DNA of 64,000 nucleotides from Blasia pusilla (Eukaryota > Marchantiophyta > Marchantiopsida > Blasiales), in the NCBI GenBank assembly GCA_050084515.1, contig CM114272.1, positions 27,900,001 to 27,964,000 of the forward strand, read 5' to 3'. The notes under the pieces are model-generated. The model saw only the letters and a list, made by a program, of their open reading frames with translations, had not been told where the DNA came from and searched no databases. Each line of letters starts with the position of its first letter. Position 1 is the stretch's first letter. Positions 1 to 13,162 of this stretch are shown here, one piece after another. Both the position numbers and the translations under genes were made by a program.

Positions 1-117
1 GTCACAAATGGGTAGTCAGGCTGGGCTGTATGTGATTGATGAACATCCTACATCTAATAATATTAAGGTTAAATCTCATGACAACAACTATGAAACGCTT
101 CTAAACTGATATTCAAA

Positions 118-3100
118 TCAACACCTGGAAATTACATGGCAGGAAGACAAGGGTTTTGTAAAGGCTAAGACAAACCTGAGACCGATAGTGGTGGGCGTTG
201 TTTTCTTCACGGCAGCTTTTTTATCTGAAGCACGACCTTTCGTGGGCATTCTAATTTTCTCTGTATCAAGTGCTCCAGCATTCTCTCTCTCATCACTGAG
301 GGTATCTGTTGTTTCTGGTGCTGAAGTTTTTGATTCATTGATTTCCTTCAAGGGTTGGCATACTTCACACGCATAAACAGTTCTGTGACAGACAGCCGTC
401 CCATGAGATCTTTAGTGTTTAGAAAGTTGTGTTAGCGACACAAGAAATAAAGTTGGAGGTGACCAACTATTGACTAGCCACACCTAAAGGTACCCCACAC
501 CAATAACCGAGCCTGAAAAAGGAGAGGGAAATCATTCCCAGAAGCTCTTAATCTTGCACACAAGAAAATTCATAACCTGAGAATTGAATTCAAAGTGATC
601 ATCCTGGAGTGTATGTACCTCTGGGCAATAGTCCAACTTCGCACTTTCCCATCACACCTTCGACAATTCTTATGATTGTACACATAACGCCTTTCTCCTG
701 ACTTCAATTTGGAAAATGGTTTACCTGTTAAACTAACAAGTCAGATGATAACTTCAACAGGAAGCACACTGTTGACATGTCCTCACACTTTTGGCAACGA
801 TCCTAATTTTACTAATGGACAAAGGAACGGAGCAAAATGAGACCACAGACCAAAAGCCACAAGACAGACCTTAGCTTCTACATAATGCAACCAAGAGTGA
901 TTCTCTAGATGTTCAGTACAGGTATGCAAATAGCGAATCAAGTTACCTACATAATGGCTATGAATGTAAGTGAAAATTACATAAAGTTCATAAGCCAAAA
1001 AACCCTAGTATGATGCTGGAATAACGAAGGTACATTCTACAAGAAATGACGACTCACCTGCTTCTTCTGGAGAAACAGTGATGATAGATCCTGCAATCAC
1101 TCCTACACGCAATAACCGTACACTCTGCTTGATGCCACATTACAGCATCGGAATTAGTTGTGAAGTCAACAAGTTCCACCTAATAGCACCAACTTCTAAT
1201 CCATTGAGACCCATTACCTTGATACACTTGTGTGAGCTTTTATAGAGACAAATCACCTTCATCATTGGAGTTGAAGGGGTGGGGTGAAGCTGATTCCCCA
1301 TATATTGTGTTTGAACCAAGTGCCTATGAAGGTCGCCCAACCCTCTGAGAACTAAATATGCAACACCTGGGTCGTCTTGGCAGAGGAAAGAAAAAGCAGA
1401 AAAAGCAGAAAGTACACAAGCAGAAACTAGGACATTACTTCTGTCCATAGATCTTCAAACGCTGAACGACTAAGAGTTGAAGATTGCTGATCTGGATGAA
1501 CTCCACAAACGAAAAGTATCTCTGCCAGATAGCAAAACTTTCATCAATTACATGTTGTGTCTTTGCAAGAGGCAGTAATATTTCATAGCAGAGCTTTTGA
1601 GATAAGATCCAAGTTATAGAAGGCACAGGGACATGACATTCAAATCTCCTGCCCTCAAAAATCATACCTGACACAAAACAGAAGGCACATACCAGCTCGA
1701 TAGATATTGCCGATTCCAGCAATTAGAGCTTGGTCCATTAGGAAGGCGCCAATTGATTTCTTGGTTTTCTATTGAAACAAAAAAAGCACATGTAGGTTAT
1801 TCACTGATTCAGAAACATCAGACGTCTATTTGAAAGATGGATGCTCCACAACAGATTTCATTCTAGAGTATTACCATTCACAAACGGTGTTAAAGTATTC
1901 TCATCAATCCACAATGAGAAGGTAAGTTGTCTTACTTGCAGCTTGGTCCATGCTATTTCCTTGTCTGCATCTTCGCGCAAGGGATCTGGGCCCAATGTTG
2001 CAATTCTCTTTCTGACAATCACAAGCAGAATGTTGAAAAACAAATTGTCATTGAACTATGATCAGCTATCTGTTTGGCATAACTAATCAGTAGAAATGAG
2101 GTCAGATTTCAAATGAGCTTGTTCCAGAAATCTGTGAGTAGCTGATGAATTTAAGAAGAAATTGCCCCTGGTGACAATCTGCATGTCTGTTGCCTGGTAA
2201 TTAGAGAATTTGAACTGAAAAGCACTTCAATTTGGTATTCTATTTGAAAGTGACTGCACAAAGTCTTATGGTCATGCTTCTCCAGGAGCTTCTGGTTGTT
2301 GCTGTATGCAAACAGAGAATTTCACAGAATTACCCGCCTAACCATCTTTCCATGCTTACCATGGGAAAACGCTTATCTAAACCATCTCACCTAACCATCT
2401 TTCCATGCTTCCGCGCAAGAAGATAACAGGACCACATACCCAATGTAAGCAAAGAGCACATGTTTACCTGTAGAGCTGGATATCACCATGAACACACAAC
2501 TGAGCACTCAGGTGAGCCACTATCTTCTCCTCTTCATTCTCCAGTCTTAACCGGGTAGTTTCTCTCGGTTCAGGTCCTGCAAACAGCATTGACGGGAATG
2601 AACATCAGGAACTGCTACAATGTGGTTCCGATGAAAGAATCCTTGGGACAAATTGTATCTGCAAGAGAAGACATAAAGGAATGAGTGCAAAATGCGTAAT
2701 TGAAGACTCGACTGAATTCCAAGTCGAATTAGTCTTACTGCCATCAATGTTTTTGGAGGAAGAAGCTAATCAGAACTCTTGCCTACCTCAAACCAGAAAG
2801 CATTGCAGGACAACCGCCATGTGCTGGAGAGAGTTGTACCCGGATATTCAAAGGTGCGAAATTGTCCTGACATGCCGAAGTGAATGTGGACCACCACAAC
2901 ATCCTCAGGGAGTTTCTGAAGGACCGCATTCTTCAAATTCTCCTTGGTGAAGAACTTCTCGTTGGCAAGAAAACGGGCCGGAATTTCAGGTGAGTTTATA
3001 CACGGATTCTAACCAATTGGAAAAGGACAAGCGTTTCAAGGGCGAGAACTTGCACAGACGCAGTGAAACCTAACGGACTCTCCTCAAACAGTAATCTCGA

Positions 3101-3754
3101 TCTCAGAACTTCAGTCCACAGATTCTTGTCCCATTCACAATTCGAAAATGGGCATCCACGAAATTCTCAGCTAGGCAATGGCTTCAGGGAATTTAAAACC
3201 CCACAATTATCTCCTGGATAGGACACCGATATTTCAATCACATTCCGGGTTATTCTCAAAGGAGATGATGCCACTTCCAATCAGAAATTAGCTTGAAATC
3301 AAAGCCCGTACGTAAAATATGTTCTTCCCGTGGGCTTCGATTAGTGATAGATAACGTCCATTTATTGCGCTCGCACCATCTGCAAATCTTCCGTTCGGTG
3401 ATGTGGCAGACAAAGCCTGAAACTCCAATTTACATAATTCGCCCTTCCAATGTTAGCAAGAAGTTTCAAAGCCAGAATCAGTCGAGAGAAGTGTGACTAC
3501 AAAACTTGCAACCATTTCTTTCTGAGTGCATTCGGCATGTAGCGTAAAGTCAAACAGGACCAACGGTAGGTAAAGTGCACATGCAGTACACGGTCGAAGG
3601 AAGAGCATGAAACGACGGACTTGGATTCTGGCATTCCACGTTCAAATGCAGGAATTGTATTGAACGACGAAAACTGTGAAGAAAGACAGACCCGCGCAAC
3701 AAGCACACGTCGGTGGGCAATAGCCACGCGATGCACTCCTGGCCCCTCTACCAT
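118..3754 (-). CDS. Fpg/Nei-family DNA glycosylase (Nei2/NEIL3-like), nine exons
   Basis: Base-excision repair glycosylase/AP lyase that removes oxidised bases, expected in nucleus or organelles. Exons on the minus strand: 3754-3692, 3008-2840, 2576-2468, 2011-1936, 1768-1693, 1521-1439, 1124-1058, 697-619, 382-118. Every intron is GT-AG and all eight phases close, giving 987 nt and 328 residues. Visible in order: N-terminus MVEGPGVHR (catalytic residue 2 and Glu3), HIHFGMSGQF near residue 62, LGPDPLREDADKE near 119, DQALIAGIGNIYRAE near 152-166, the H2TH helix region with GVHPDQ, and a zinc finger C-x2-C (about residue 226) to C-x2-C (about 249) spanning the last intron. A Lys/Thr-rich tail of about 75 residues follows. 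The middle resembles actinobacterial Nei2, while Val at position 2 instead of Pro recalls NEIL3. No stop or frameshift was found. The first intron (3009-3691) is the least certain junction, because the residues usually linking the N-terminus to the H-I-H strand are few. Confidence 0.88.
2337..2411. repeat. 21-bp direct duplication inside a glycosylase intron
   Basis: The sequence cctaaccatctttccatgct occurs twice about 53 bp apart within the intron between exons 3 and 4 of the glycosylase gene. It lies clear of both splice sites. Confidence 0.6.
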
Positions 3755-4284
3755 TGCAACTCCGTGACAACTTCAGCTCTCCTCGATTTTTCGTGCTCAG
3801 TCCTCACAGGAATTCGGCCCACATTAGCCCCCAGTCTTCTTCATCCGAATAATTGAATTTATCTTGCACGAGCTTAAAGAAAAGCTTTCACGTGGCCATC
3901 TCCACGCGGGGGCCCCTCACCATTCTGCTGCACAAAATCTCATCAGTGTTTAGTAGACCCCACTCTGTTACAGTCCCTTCACCCTAATCCCTCCAACAAC
4001 ATGTCACTAACTCCGAGTGATTTTGACTATGTCAGCTCTCGAGCAACCAAATCTTTGATTCCCGTTCTAAGACCCCGACTCCCGTATCATAGATTCACTT
4101 TTTAAGACCTCGCCACCACACCTGCACAATAAGCTATCAGAAGATGCTAACTAATAAGAGAACGAAGGACATAACCAGCAGGCATACACGGGACCGATGA
4201 CAGGGTCGTGTTCCTCAGAAGGTTCTCAGTGAGCCACGTCGCCCATGAGTGTGATGCTACGATGGAGGAGCCACTAACTTTCAC
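3755..4284. other. Intergenic/promoter stretch upstream of the glycosylase gene
   Basis: No coding potential was recognised. As it lies directly upstream of the glycosylase ATG (minus strand) it should hold the 5-prime UTR and promoter, but no clear TATA box or other motif could be assigned. Confidence 0.35.
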
Positions 4285-4612
4285 CTGGAGAACAGGACAG
4301 GACTGGTGCGGGCTGAAGCGACATGTCCATGTCCAAATTGTCTCGTAGCTCCGAATAGCTCTGCTGTTGCCGCCGTGTAAACCATGTGACCGTCTCGGAA
4401 TGTCCGAGTGGATGAGGCGTCGAGATCGAGGTCGTAGAGAATCTCTCGCTCTCGTCTAGTCCAGGGGCAGTTTGGTAGGTCTGCCAGGCTCTGCCTTCCA
4501 GCGGGCAAAGCAGCCCTATCGTCATGGTGGCGTTGCCAATCTTGCGACGGAACGCGTTTTCCACATGTGAGCTACCGGCCACATCCCTTCCACGAAGTGA
4601 GGCCTCGTACAA
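4285..4612 (-). CDS. Possible coding exon of unknown gene
   Basis: A minus-strand open frame runs from 4612 to a good donor, CAG|GTGAAAG, at 4285. The peptide (about 109 residues from the first Met, or about 80 from an internal Met beginning MTIGLLCPLEGR) has no domain I recognise. It could be an upstream gene's exon, or a non-coding 5-prime exon of the glycosylase gene on the same strand. Support is only the open frame plus the donor. Confidence 0.2.
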
Positions 4613-5077
4613 GCAGAGACGTCGGATGAGTACTCTGCGTCAAATATCTCCACTTCAAATTCAAATGGTCCAACTCGTAGAGCTGTTGTTGACAGCGGAG
4701 ATCATGTGATAACTTCTCGTGTAGTCTAGCAACGCTATTTTAGGGTTCTGTTTTCAAATTTCCGGGAAGCTATCATCTCGGGAATTGCTGTGGCGATGAT
4801 GAAGTGTTTTGGAGGGCATTGCCGGAAGCAAGGATTTGCGTATCACATCCTCGGCCAATGCTTGACAAGAGGAACGAATCTGTTGACTTTAGGCGACGGG
4901 GGATTGGAATGAATCTGCTTTCGGGAGTAAATTCAAATTAGAAAGGATTTCTACCAGACACGCCCCGCAAACTTCAGAATAGTTTATCCATGCCAGGAAT
5001 ACTGTCGCACGTTACTCCATCTCATGTGGCAGACGAAATCAATGACGCAGTGAAACAGAAATTCTACATCCTTTGCC

Positions 5078-5224
5078 ATGGATTCAATCGCGGACATCCT
5101 CGTGGAGGGTTTCAACGGACTTGCGATCCTGGCAGAGACAAAGCATACGGAGAACAAGAAGCAGGTGACCTTGGAGAACGAATTCACCTTACAACCCGTT
5201 TCACCACCACGCATGCGCTTCTAA
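5078..5224 (+). CDS. Short ORF or first exon, unknown function
   Basis: An ATG in the context gccATGg opens a 48-codon frame beginning MDSIADILVEGFNGLAILAE and ending TAA at 5222-5224. The codons AAG CAG are followed by GTGACC, so the first 29 codons may instead be a first exon ending near 5164. It is hydrophobic near the start and then Lys-rich. No family is recognised, and no following exon could be identified downstream. Confidence 0.25.
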   Translation: MDSIADILVEGFNGLAILAETKHTENKKQVTLENEFTLQPVSPPRMRF

Positions 5225-7245
5225 TGACAACCTATTTTCGAGAAGTAAGCGTGCAGCTGATGCGGAGTTCAAATCTTGGTTCCTTATAGCCACATCCTTT
5301 GTGAAATCCCCTTATCTTCTGTTCTGTTTCAGTTGTGTTGCATTGCTCCTCGTCTGACGAATCCGAGCAAACATCGGCACACGAGTACTTTTGAGTTATC
5401 CGGAGAAATTACCTTGGGTCGATCCTTCGACTCTTTTTGCATACTTTGGTTAGAAATTCCATCTCATTAGTGAAAACTTAGGCAACAAGTCCCTGTGGCT
5501 TCCCCCGACGATGCGATCATAGGGGCCAACGTTCCAGGATGCAATTGCAGTATCCACTCCATCCGGAATTAGTGATCTAGAGTGATACTTTTCCATTGCA
5601 AGCAGTTCTTCAATTGGATGCTCGTAGGCTTCACAGAGTTTCTGGTTCAGCCGAAACCAGTGACATTGGCCTTCGAGGGGGACGAATTTAACTTGAGGAT
5701 TCGAAATGCCACAAGTGACACAAGCTGGAAGTCGATCGGCACTTCTTCTTTTCCACCGCTGTCAGGCACTCCGATGAGTAGTGAAGCTGGAAGCAGCTAT
5801 TTTCACTCGAATCACTCCCGCCCTGGATGCGGTTGACGATAATACTGGCGACAAAGGAACTTTTATCGTCACATAACGATCACAGGGGCCCACAACTATT
5901 GGAGCTAGTACGCCACATTCACAACTACTTGCTGGAGAAAATGAGCCACTTTGCCTTTTTTAGCAAAAGGCCCTCAGTTGACCAATCCGATGGATGGCCA
6001 AGTCAGTGTCTGAAAGCAGATATCCTTTCCAGCTAAAGAGCCAACTTCTTTAATGAATGACGGAATTCTCCTTACGAGTTTAGGATACGGTGGCCCACTT
6101 GAATGGGCTGCAGGTAGCCCAAATAGCTGGGACACTGACCTTTGAGTTACTCATTTCGAAACGTAAAATCCGCTACCAGCTCTCTTTTCCACCTGATACG
6201 CGATTGAAAGAACGTCGAGGTTGATTGAAAGTAATCCTAGTGAGGATCACATACTTTTAACCGAAAGTTCTCACATGTCTGAAAGTACATAAAATTCCAC
6301 TTACCTGTTGGGGGGAATTGTTTTTCCTTTCGGTTTCAGTTTTCTTCAGTTCTACTCCAATGTGACTGTCACCTATCTGAAGAAAAGGACAGAAGGAGCT
6401 TAAATGGGACGTTCACTATTCCTTACAGCTGGAAGCAGTCCACTTCTCTCGTGATATCACGATTCACGTTACTGACAATAAGACACGGTTGCTGGAATTC
6501 AGTGTCGATGGGGCTCGATTGTCCGCTTATTGATGAAAATAATTCTGGTTGGCAGCGCTCCCGCGTCCCGGTATGACCGATATCACTTCGACTTCCACCA
6601 ACAGCAAGATGGCCATGTTACCATGCATAGGACATGGCTTGGATGACCTGCACAGGATAATGTTATAGGAATTAAGAGGGTATTAAGATAATGTTATAGG
6701 AATTAAGCGTGGAAGTCTCATATTAGAGTGTCGTTACTATACGGAACTATCGTACCCACTTCCTAAGCCATTTCTATGAGCCTACCCTCCAGTTCACACA
6801 GCCCTATGTGCGACCAATCAATCACCTAGGAGGCACTTTTTTGCATTCCGAAGAATGCGAACCACCTCACTGCTGAATGGAAGTCAAAATTTCATCGTCC
6901 TGCTTCGTGAAACCCCTAGTTGTCATAAATTGCGTAAGTTAGTCCACCCTAGAACTCAAAACCCCGGTATTCGACAACGTAGGTCTACTTTGAAGGTAGG
7001 AAATTCCGGGAATTACATTTGAAATCAAAAAGAAATTTGGGGTTGAAGTCGCGGACAATTTGTAGAGTCTTTCAGCGCCGGAGCGCACATGAGGTTACTC
7101 TGTCGATCGGTACTGACATTTGGTTGGTCTCTAAAATCTTGACGACACCACCTTTTTCGTCTTCTTGATTCTGATCGGGAGATAAAAAGAGTGATTTACC
7201 TATCGTGCGATCCTGGGATCTGTGGCAAAGAATGTTCTAAATAAT
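5225..7245. other. No gene recognised; small direct repeat near 6660
   Basis: The only open frames are short, on both strands, with no recognisable domain. A 19-bp direct duplication (taatgttataggaattaag) occurs at about 6658 and 6689. Introns or UTRs of a host gene could lie here but nothing supports a specific call. Confidence 0.3.
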
Positions 7246-7475
7246 ATTCTAATGGCGCTCCAGCAAAGAGCCCGGTAACTGGTGAAATATATGATAAAGA
7301 TGCGATTCGTTGCACCAGTCGTGTCCCAATTCGCTCGAATCCTTTTCAACATCCTAAAAAATTCTAATCGGCGCTCTAGCGAAGAGCCCGGTAACTGGAG
7401 AAATCTCTGATTATAGGGGAGATTCGTTGCTCCACCCGTGGCCCCGTTCGTTTGAATCCTTTATAACGTAGAATT
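7246..7475. repeat. Tandem duplication, two copies of about 115 bp
   Basis: The segment starting attctaatggcgctc at 7246 is repeated from 7361 as attctaatcggcgctc. Both copies share agagcccggtaactgg and a diverged cgaatcctttt stretch near the end. The copies differ at roughly one base in five, so the duplication is old. No ORF or transposon hallmark is tied to it. Confidence 0.75.
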
Positions 7476-8460
7476 GGTAAGATCGTCCTAAAGTACTCGG
7501 ACACCTCGCAAGAGCTCTTCTTGCAACTCCCATTGACTCGTGGACGGATACCGCCCATCCCACAATTGCCCCGCCCACTCCGATGTCATGGGCCCACTGT
7601 ACAGTCAGCAATGAGATCTGGCAGTGATACGACGAGGGAGAGGGAGACAGATGCGCTGCGCCGATTGTTCAGCAATGACAACAAGTCGCGAACGCCCGTT
7701 TGCTGATTCCTGTGCTTGTCTTAGCGGCCAAGAGTGTTTCCAAACTTGCCAAATGTTATTCACAGACCGCATGACTTACTGAAGACAAAAAGCCGCACGA
7801 TGGTGTAGAAGTATTCATCAAATTCCTCAAGAGCACTCCTGCGGGCTCTCGTGCGTGGAGTAGAACAAAAACGAGATTCTTGCCCAGATGTTACCTTGGG
7901 CAAGTTTTAAACATTAAAAAAAAACCCACAGTAGAAAGAAACAAAAACAGGTAAACACCCGCTGGGATGTCCGATCCCTCCATCTCCGGACTCCCAGACC
8001 ATTTTGACGCCGTACATTTTGACGCTCCCTCCGCCGGCGTCGACGCCGCACAGGTTGAGGGAGGCATCTGCCAACACCGGATATGTCCTAAAAGGATCAG
8101 CGCTCCCTCGCGAATCCGTCCGCCATCTGCTGCAATGCATTGCTGCATCTTGATCGACACTTGGTTGAGCGCTAGAGTCGAGCGAGCGAACGACCGAGCC
8201 TGGCAACCGGAGCCAGACAGGGAAGGTACCGGGGCGGTGTGGGGCCCCTGTGGATAAGGCGGAGTCAGCAAGAGCGATGACGCGACAAAAAACTGTCCGC
8301 CTCTTGTTCCGTGTTCAGTGTCGTCGTCATTCACGGTAGATCTGTGGTGTGATGGGCCGGGACGACCCCAACTACAAGAACCATCGTACTTCGTCCCATC
8401 CACAGTCCGGCCGTATCGACCTTCTTCCCCACCGCCGCAAGCGGATTAGTTTGGGACACT
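7476..8460. other. GC- and CpG-richer segment without assignable gene
   Basis: Base composition rises here compared with the AT-rich tract that follows. Open frames exist on both strands (170 codons on minus at 7891-8403, 96 codons on plus at 7967-8257), overlap each other and show no family features. They may reflect composition, or a promoter/first-exon region of a host gene. Confidence 0.3.
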
Positions 8461-11058
8461 GGACATGTTAATTTTTAATAAAAATTTCTCCTTGAGAAAA
8501 ATACACAAACCGGTATGCCGCCTTGTTTTAGGGTTTAAAATATTAAATAAAAGATTATTAAACCCATATGGATATAGTGTTGAAAACAAGACCTATAACA
8601 TTAACACGGAGAGTGGAAGAAGAAAACAATGTCTCGGGTTACATGACGTTTAGGGCCCGATGAAATTCAAAATTATCGATGGGATTTATGGAGTCTCTCG
8701 GCAGGAACTAGAAAAAAAATCAAAGTTAACCGCCATATCCAAGGATGAGGTCAAATGTGCCGTACACCATCCTTGCAAACCTCCAACACAAACTACCATT
8801 GTGGGCACACACCGCATGGGTAGTGCACCTCCAACCATCTAATATCACTCACAAATGCTTATCCTAAACCATACGCTACCAATACCAAATGTTGCAACAA
8901 TCAGTCATAATATTGCAATGAATCGAACCCCAATGTCACATCTCCCTCCACACCAATCAACCATAATACTTGTGGTAACCATCTTGGTGGAAACATCCCC
9001 ATCATGCCTCGCACCATGCTCATATTAATCTCTTGAATACCTACTAGACACTCCCACAAATCAAAGGCCCCAATGTCAATAACCTCATGATACTTCTGTC
9101 ATATCTCTCCATGAAGGTCTCACTTGAGGCTTGGTGGATGTGCCACTCACCACTACGTTGCAATAACTCATATGGGTTTATGCACCATTGGCCTTTGATC
9201 CATACATGGTATCCTGCCAACTTGCACTACCTACGTAACTTAGTCCTCAACGACCAACAAATAATCTATAAATGGTTGGTCCTTCTATAGATCACCAACC
9301 TCACTCATCACCAAAGTGTTGTGACCCTCATAACCAAAGCGGAACATCCATACTCTAGCGGGCTCATGCTAGGATGGTTTGTGCGATGGAGTGGTCTCTT
9401 AGAATAGACGCAATAGACACAAGAGATGAGACGCGAACGAGCTTGAGCATTTCATGCATTTATGGTCGCGACTAGAAAAGGTGAACCAAATGTGAACCTA
9501 GACTTGAGAGGAGTGGAGTCTAATAGTTGGTTGCCAAAGAGGTGAGAACCGGATTCATAACATGATTAGTGTTTGGGGTTCTGACTATATTTTGGACCAT
9601 AACTTTTAGTTCTAAGATGCTTTTGGGAAAAATAAGATTGCGTTGGAAAGCTTATTCAAAGCCAATTCCAATGCATCAAAGATCTCAACAAACGCACAAG
9701 TAGAGGCTGAGAAACTGCCCAAAAACGACTATAGAGGGAGTCAGGTTGAGGGGCAAAAAGAGGGGCTCGAATGTCTCTTTCTCAAAGGTAGGGGAGGGCG
9801 GGGATCCCTAGAAGTACTAGTAAGCGGGAAGATCTCCAAGAGTGCTTGGAACTTGAACCCCACTTTGGGGCCCCGTGAGGTTACCCAAGGGTACGGAATG
9901 GATCAGAAGTTTTGGCGTAGGGTCGAAATCCGAACCAAGTCCAATAGAGTGGATTTTGGAGGTCCACATTGGATTCCAGCTCGCAACTCATTTACTTGGA
10001 TCTTGGTTCAGGGCTCATGCAAGATCCATTGGACAGTTTGGACCGCTAGATATGTGAATACCGTTTTAGGTGCTTCGACTAGCCAAAAAGTCTGTCAAAA
10101 GTCTCAGAAGACTTGCTCGTGTTGGGAAGCTAGGAATTAGGAAAGGTTAAGCTTGATGAGATGCCGAGTTGAAAACTTGGTGCGTTGGAAGGCCGATTGA
10201 TCCAAACCAGACTAATATGAGTGTGTTTGGATGCAGATCGGCAGTGAGAGCGTATCGTATTGAACGTACGCTTCCGCGACACTAAATATTGATGTTCAAG
10301 AGGAGTAGGCGCAAGACAAAAGAGTATGAAGTAAAAGGTGCAACCATAGCCTGTTGCTCACCATTGACACTGCTAAGCATACACATTGGCAAATGACTAA
10401 CGAGACCATGGCTACATTGCTAATCTAGTCAATATTGAAGATTGAGTTATAGTCAAACTCATCGGACAAACAAACTGCTATTTTTGGTTCTCACACAAAG
10501 TAGGATAATTTAATATTGGTTAGTCAATTAAACATGATTATCTTAATTAGGATTAGTTAACCACAATAAGTATAACTTTAGACCATGGTTCAAATTCCTT
10601 GATGTTTGAGGAGAGAAGAGAGGCAAAAGAAGACATTATTTCAGTTTGGGGCAAGGATATTTAAGTCAAGGCTTAGTGGTAGAAGTTCTCAAGTGGAGTT
10701 GTGTAAGTGACTAAACTTTGGAGGAATTTCTAAGGCTTTTTCAATTGATTAAGAAATCTAGGTCATCAATGTCCAAAAATATGTCGTAAAATAGTTCTAA
10801 CCATCTTGTAGAGCTCGTCAAGCAAAAGCTTTCCAACGCATCCAAAATCGGTCCATTACGACATTTTGAGCTTTTGCAATAGTAATATCAATATAGAAAA
10901 GTGCAATTAGTGAAGGAAAGTTGTGTAATTCATTCTCTAGAGGCCAATTTTGACTAGTTCTTCCATATAATTGACCATTTTTTGAAAATTTCAGGTCTAT
11001 TTGTAAGTAGGAATGGTATATGAATTAATTGGAATAGTATAGAGTCTCAAATTATAGT
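8461..11058. other. AT-rich sequence, no gene recognised
   Basis: Low-GC sequence with many stops in all frames. The longest frame, 9643-10140 plus (165 codons), is Lys/Ser/Trp-rich without recognisable domain, and probably comes from an unidentified decayed repeat. Confidence 0.35.
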
Positions 11059-12620
11059 TTGCGAGTAATATCATTCTTGATAGAATATTCCTCAATAATA
11101 ATCATAGACGAGAAGCTAGATGAGCATAATTATAATGTTTGGAAGTTTCCTAAGAAAAAATTTCTCATGGATCAAGAACTATCAGAGCTTGTTATAGGTG
11201 ATGAGGCCAAACCAGAAGGTGACTCTACACACTTGAATGTTCGCGCCTCGAAGAAACGTGTAAGATAAGTAATCCACTACATTTCAATAATGATTATTTC
11301 ACCAAAAATTGGTCACATTCAAGATGTTAATACTCCTAAAGAGGCTTGGAATGTATTGGAGACGATGTTCTAGATATCTCCAAAAACTAGGAAGCTTCAA
11401 TTGAAACACCAATTGAACGAAGTGAGGAAAGGATTGCAAAGCATTAATGATTATGCTTTGAATATTAGACATATTGTTGATAAATAACATTGCAGTGAGT
11501 GTACAAGAAGATGATTTGATTTTGTTCACTTTTCAAGGCCTTCAAAAAATTGCAAGTCTTTTGAAATCTCTATCTCTGTGAGAGAGAATTATCCAACCTT
11601 TCAAGAGTTAGTCCCACTGTTAATTAGTGAGGAGATGCACCTAGTTGACAAGAGTAGCTTGCCTATTATGCTAGAGAGTATCCTATTTGCAAATAACGGA
11701 TCAAGCAGAGGGAAAGGTTGTGGTAGAAGCTTCCGTGGACGTGGTGGATATCAAGCATATGGAGGAAGAGGCGCTCAACATCACTTCACTCAATCAATTA
11801 TGAATAAGTATCATATACAATCACAAGATGGTGATAGTGGAAATCGTTGGGATTGAGGTCAGTAGTTTAGAGTCCCTCAATCTTGCAATTTTAGTGAGAT
11901 GAAGGGTCACTATGCAAAGTTTTGTTACAAGAAGAAAGTAAATATGAGAATATGAGTCTCACAACAAGAAAACTATGTGGAACAACAATAGAAAGTGCAA
12001 TATCAAGAATAAAAATACTCACAAACAGAGCATCTCTTCGCTATGACTCATCGCATGGGAGCTATAGTCAAGAGAGATTGGTACATCGACTCTAGTGCAT
12101 TAAATCACATGACCTCAAAAGCTAAATGGTTTAGTATTATCGAGTAGTATCAAAATATGATAGCCAAAGGAATAAGATTGAATAAAATGTTCAAATGAGA
12201 TGTTTCTATGCCAGAGATTCCAACAATAATGTATAGTCAAACTAGCCAAGAAGTCAAATCTTAATGTATGGCATTAGAGAAATGGGCATATGAATCTTCA
12301 AAAATTACGAAGTGTTTAGTCATCTAATCTAGTAATAGGTCCTCCTAAATTATTGAGTCGTATTATGTTAGAGGTATGTCATGCTTGCCAATTTGGAAAA
12401 TAAGCTAGATTTATATTTCCAAAGTAAGACAAAAGAGTCCCCTAGATATTGGAGTTTGTTTATAAATGATATGTGGATAATATCACAATATTACCTTAGT
12501 GGTTGTCATTACTTTAATTCATTTATTTATGACTTCTCTAGGTATGTTTGAGTACATTTACTAAAATCCAATTCATATGTATTCTCAATATTCCAAACAT
12601 TCAAAATTATGGTAAAGAAG
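11059..12620 (+). pseudogene. Ty1/copia retrotransposon relic (gag to integrase start)
   Basis: Reading across stops and frameshifts gives the copia order. First comes a Gag start with LDEHNYNVWKFPKKKFL, then a Gag segment with PKEAWNVLETMF and KLQLKHQLNEVRKG. A glycine/arginine-rich stretch follows near 11.7 kb, then a zinc knuckle (about 11.88-11.93 kb) around CNFSEMKGHYAKFCYKKK. The protease start DWYIDSSALNHMTS has the active-site DSGA changed to DSSA. Next are the GAG-pre-integrase region with CHACQFGK (about 12.38-12.41 kb) and the first part of the integrase core (FSRYV near 12.53 kb). Homology ends near 12.62 kb. No reverse transcriptase or LTR was found, so it is truncated at the 3-prime side as well as broken. 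Confidence 0.8.
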
Positions 12621-13162
12621 TAGAATTGGCAACTATAACTCTCCAACTCACGGAACCACTCTAGAGTTGCTCAAAGGGAGAATGCCCCTCAAGGCCTCTC
12701 CTCTTCCTTTATATGCTTCGAGGCATGTATAATGAAGACAAATTAGCTCTACCTATCCTTATGCCACGTGTCCTATTCTTATAGTATGAGAGGATCTTTT
12801 TTGGACTCTAATGTCCCTACCTCATCTTCCCCAACCTCATTCTTATTTTACTTTTCACCAACTTATGGCCCTATTCTCATCTTTATCTCATGTTTTTAAT
12901 CTTTTCTCTTTTTGGTTTCTTCTTTTCCATTTCTGCGCTACATGTCATAAATTATAACTTGACTATGATTAACAAAGAATGGTTACAAACCTCCCCTCAT
13001 TTAAGACACAATGTCCTCGTTGTGAGAACTCTCAAACTCTTGCAATATTTATGGTGTCTTGGACAAGTTGGCTGAGGATTCCCATGTGGCCTTAAATATT
13101 GGATATCCATTGGACCAAGTATTCAACTCATTGGTGATGAGCTCCTCGAGAGACGTTCCACT
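12621..13162. other. No gene recognised
   Basis: AT-rich sequence between the copia relic and a gypsy fragment. Only short frames occur. Parts may belong to either neighbouring relic but nothing diagnostic is visible. Confidence 0.3.

Noticed and set aside
2681-2950. Plus-strand 89-codon frame with a good donor (CAG|GTGAGT) near 2990
   Set aside because: It is antisense to glycosylase exon 2. The minus-strand reading carries the conserved HIHFGMSGQF block with matching phases.
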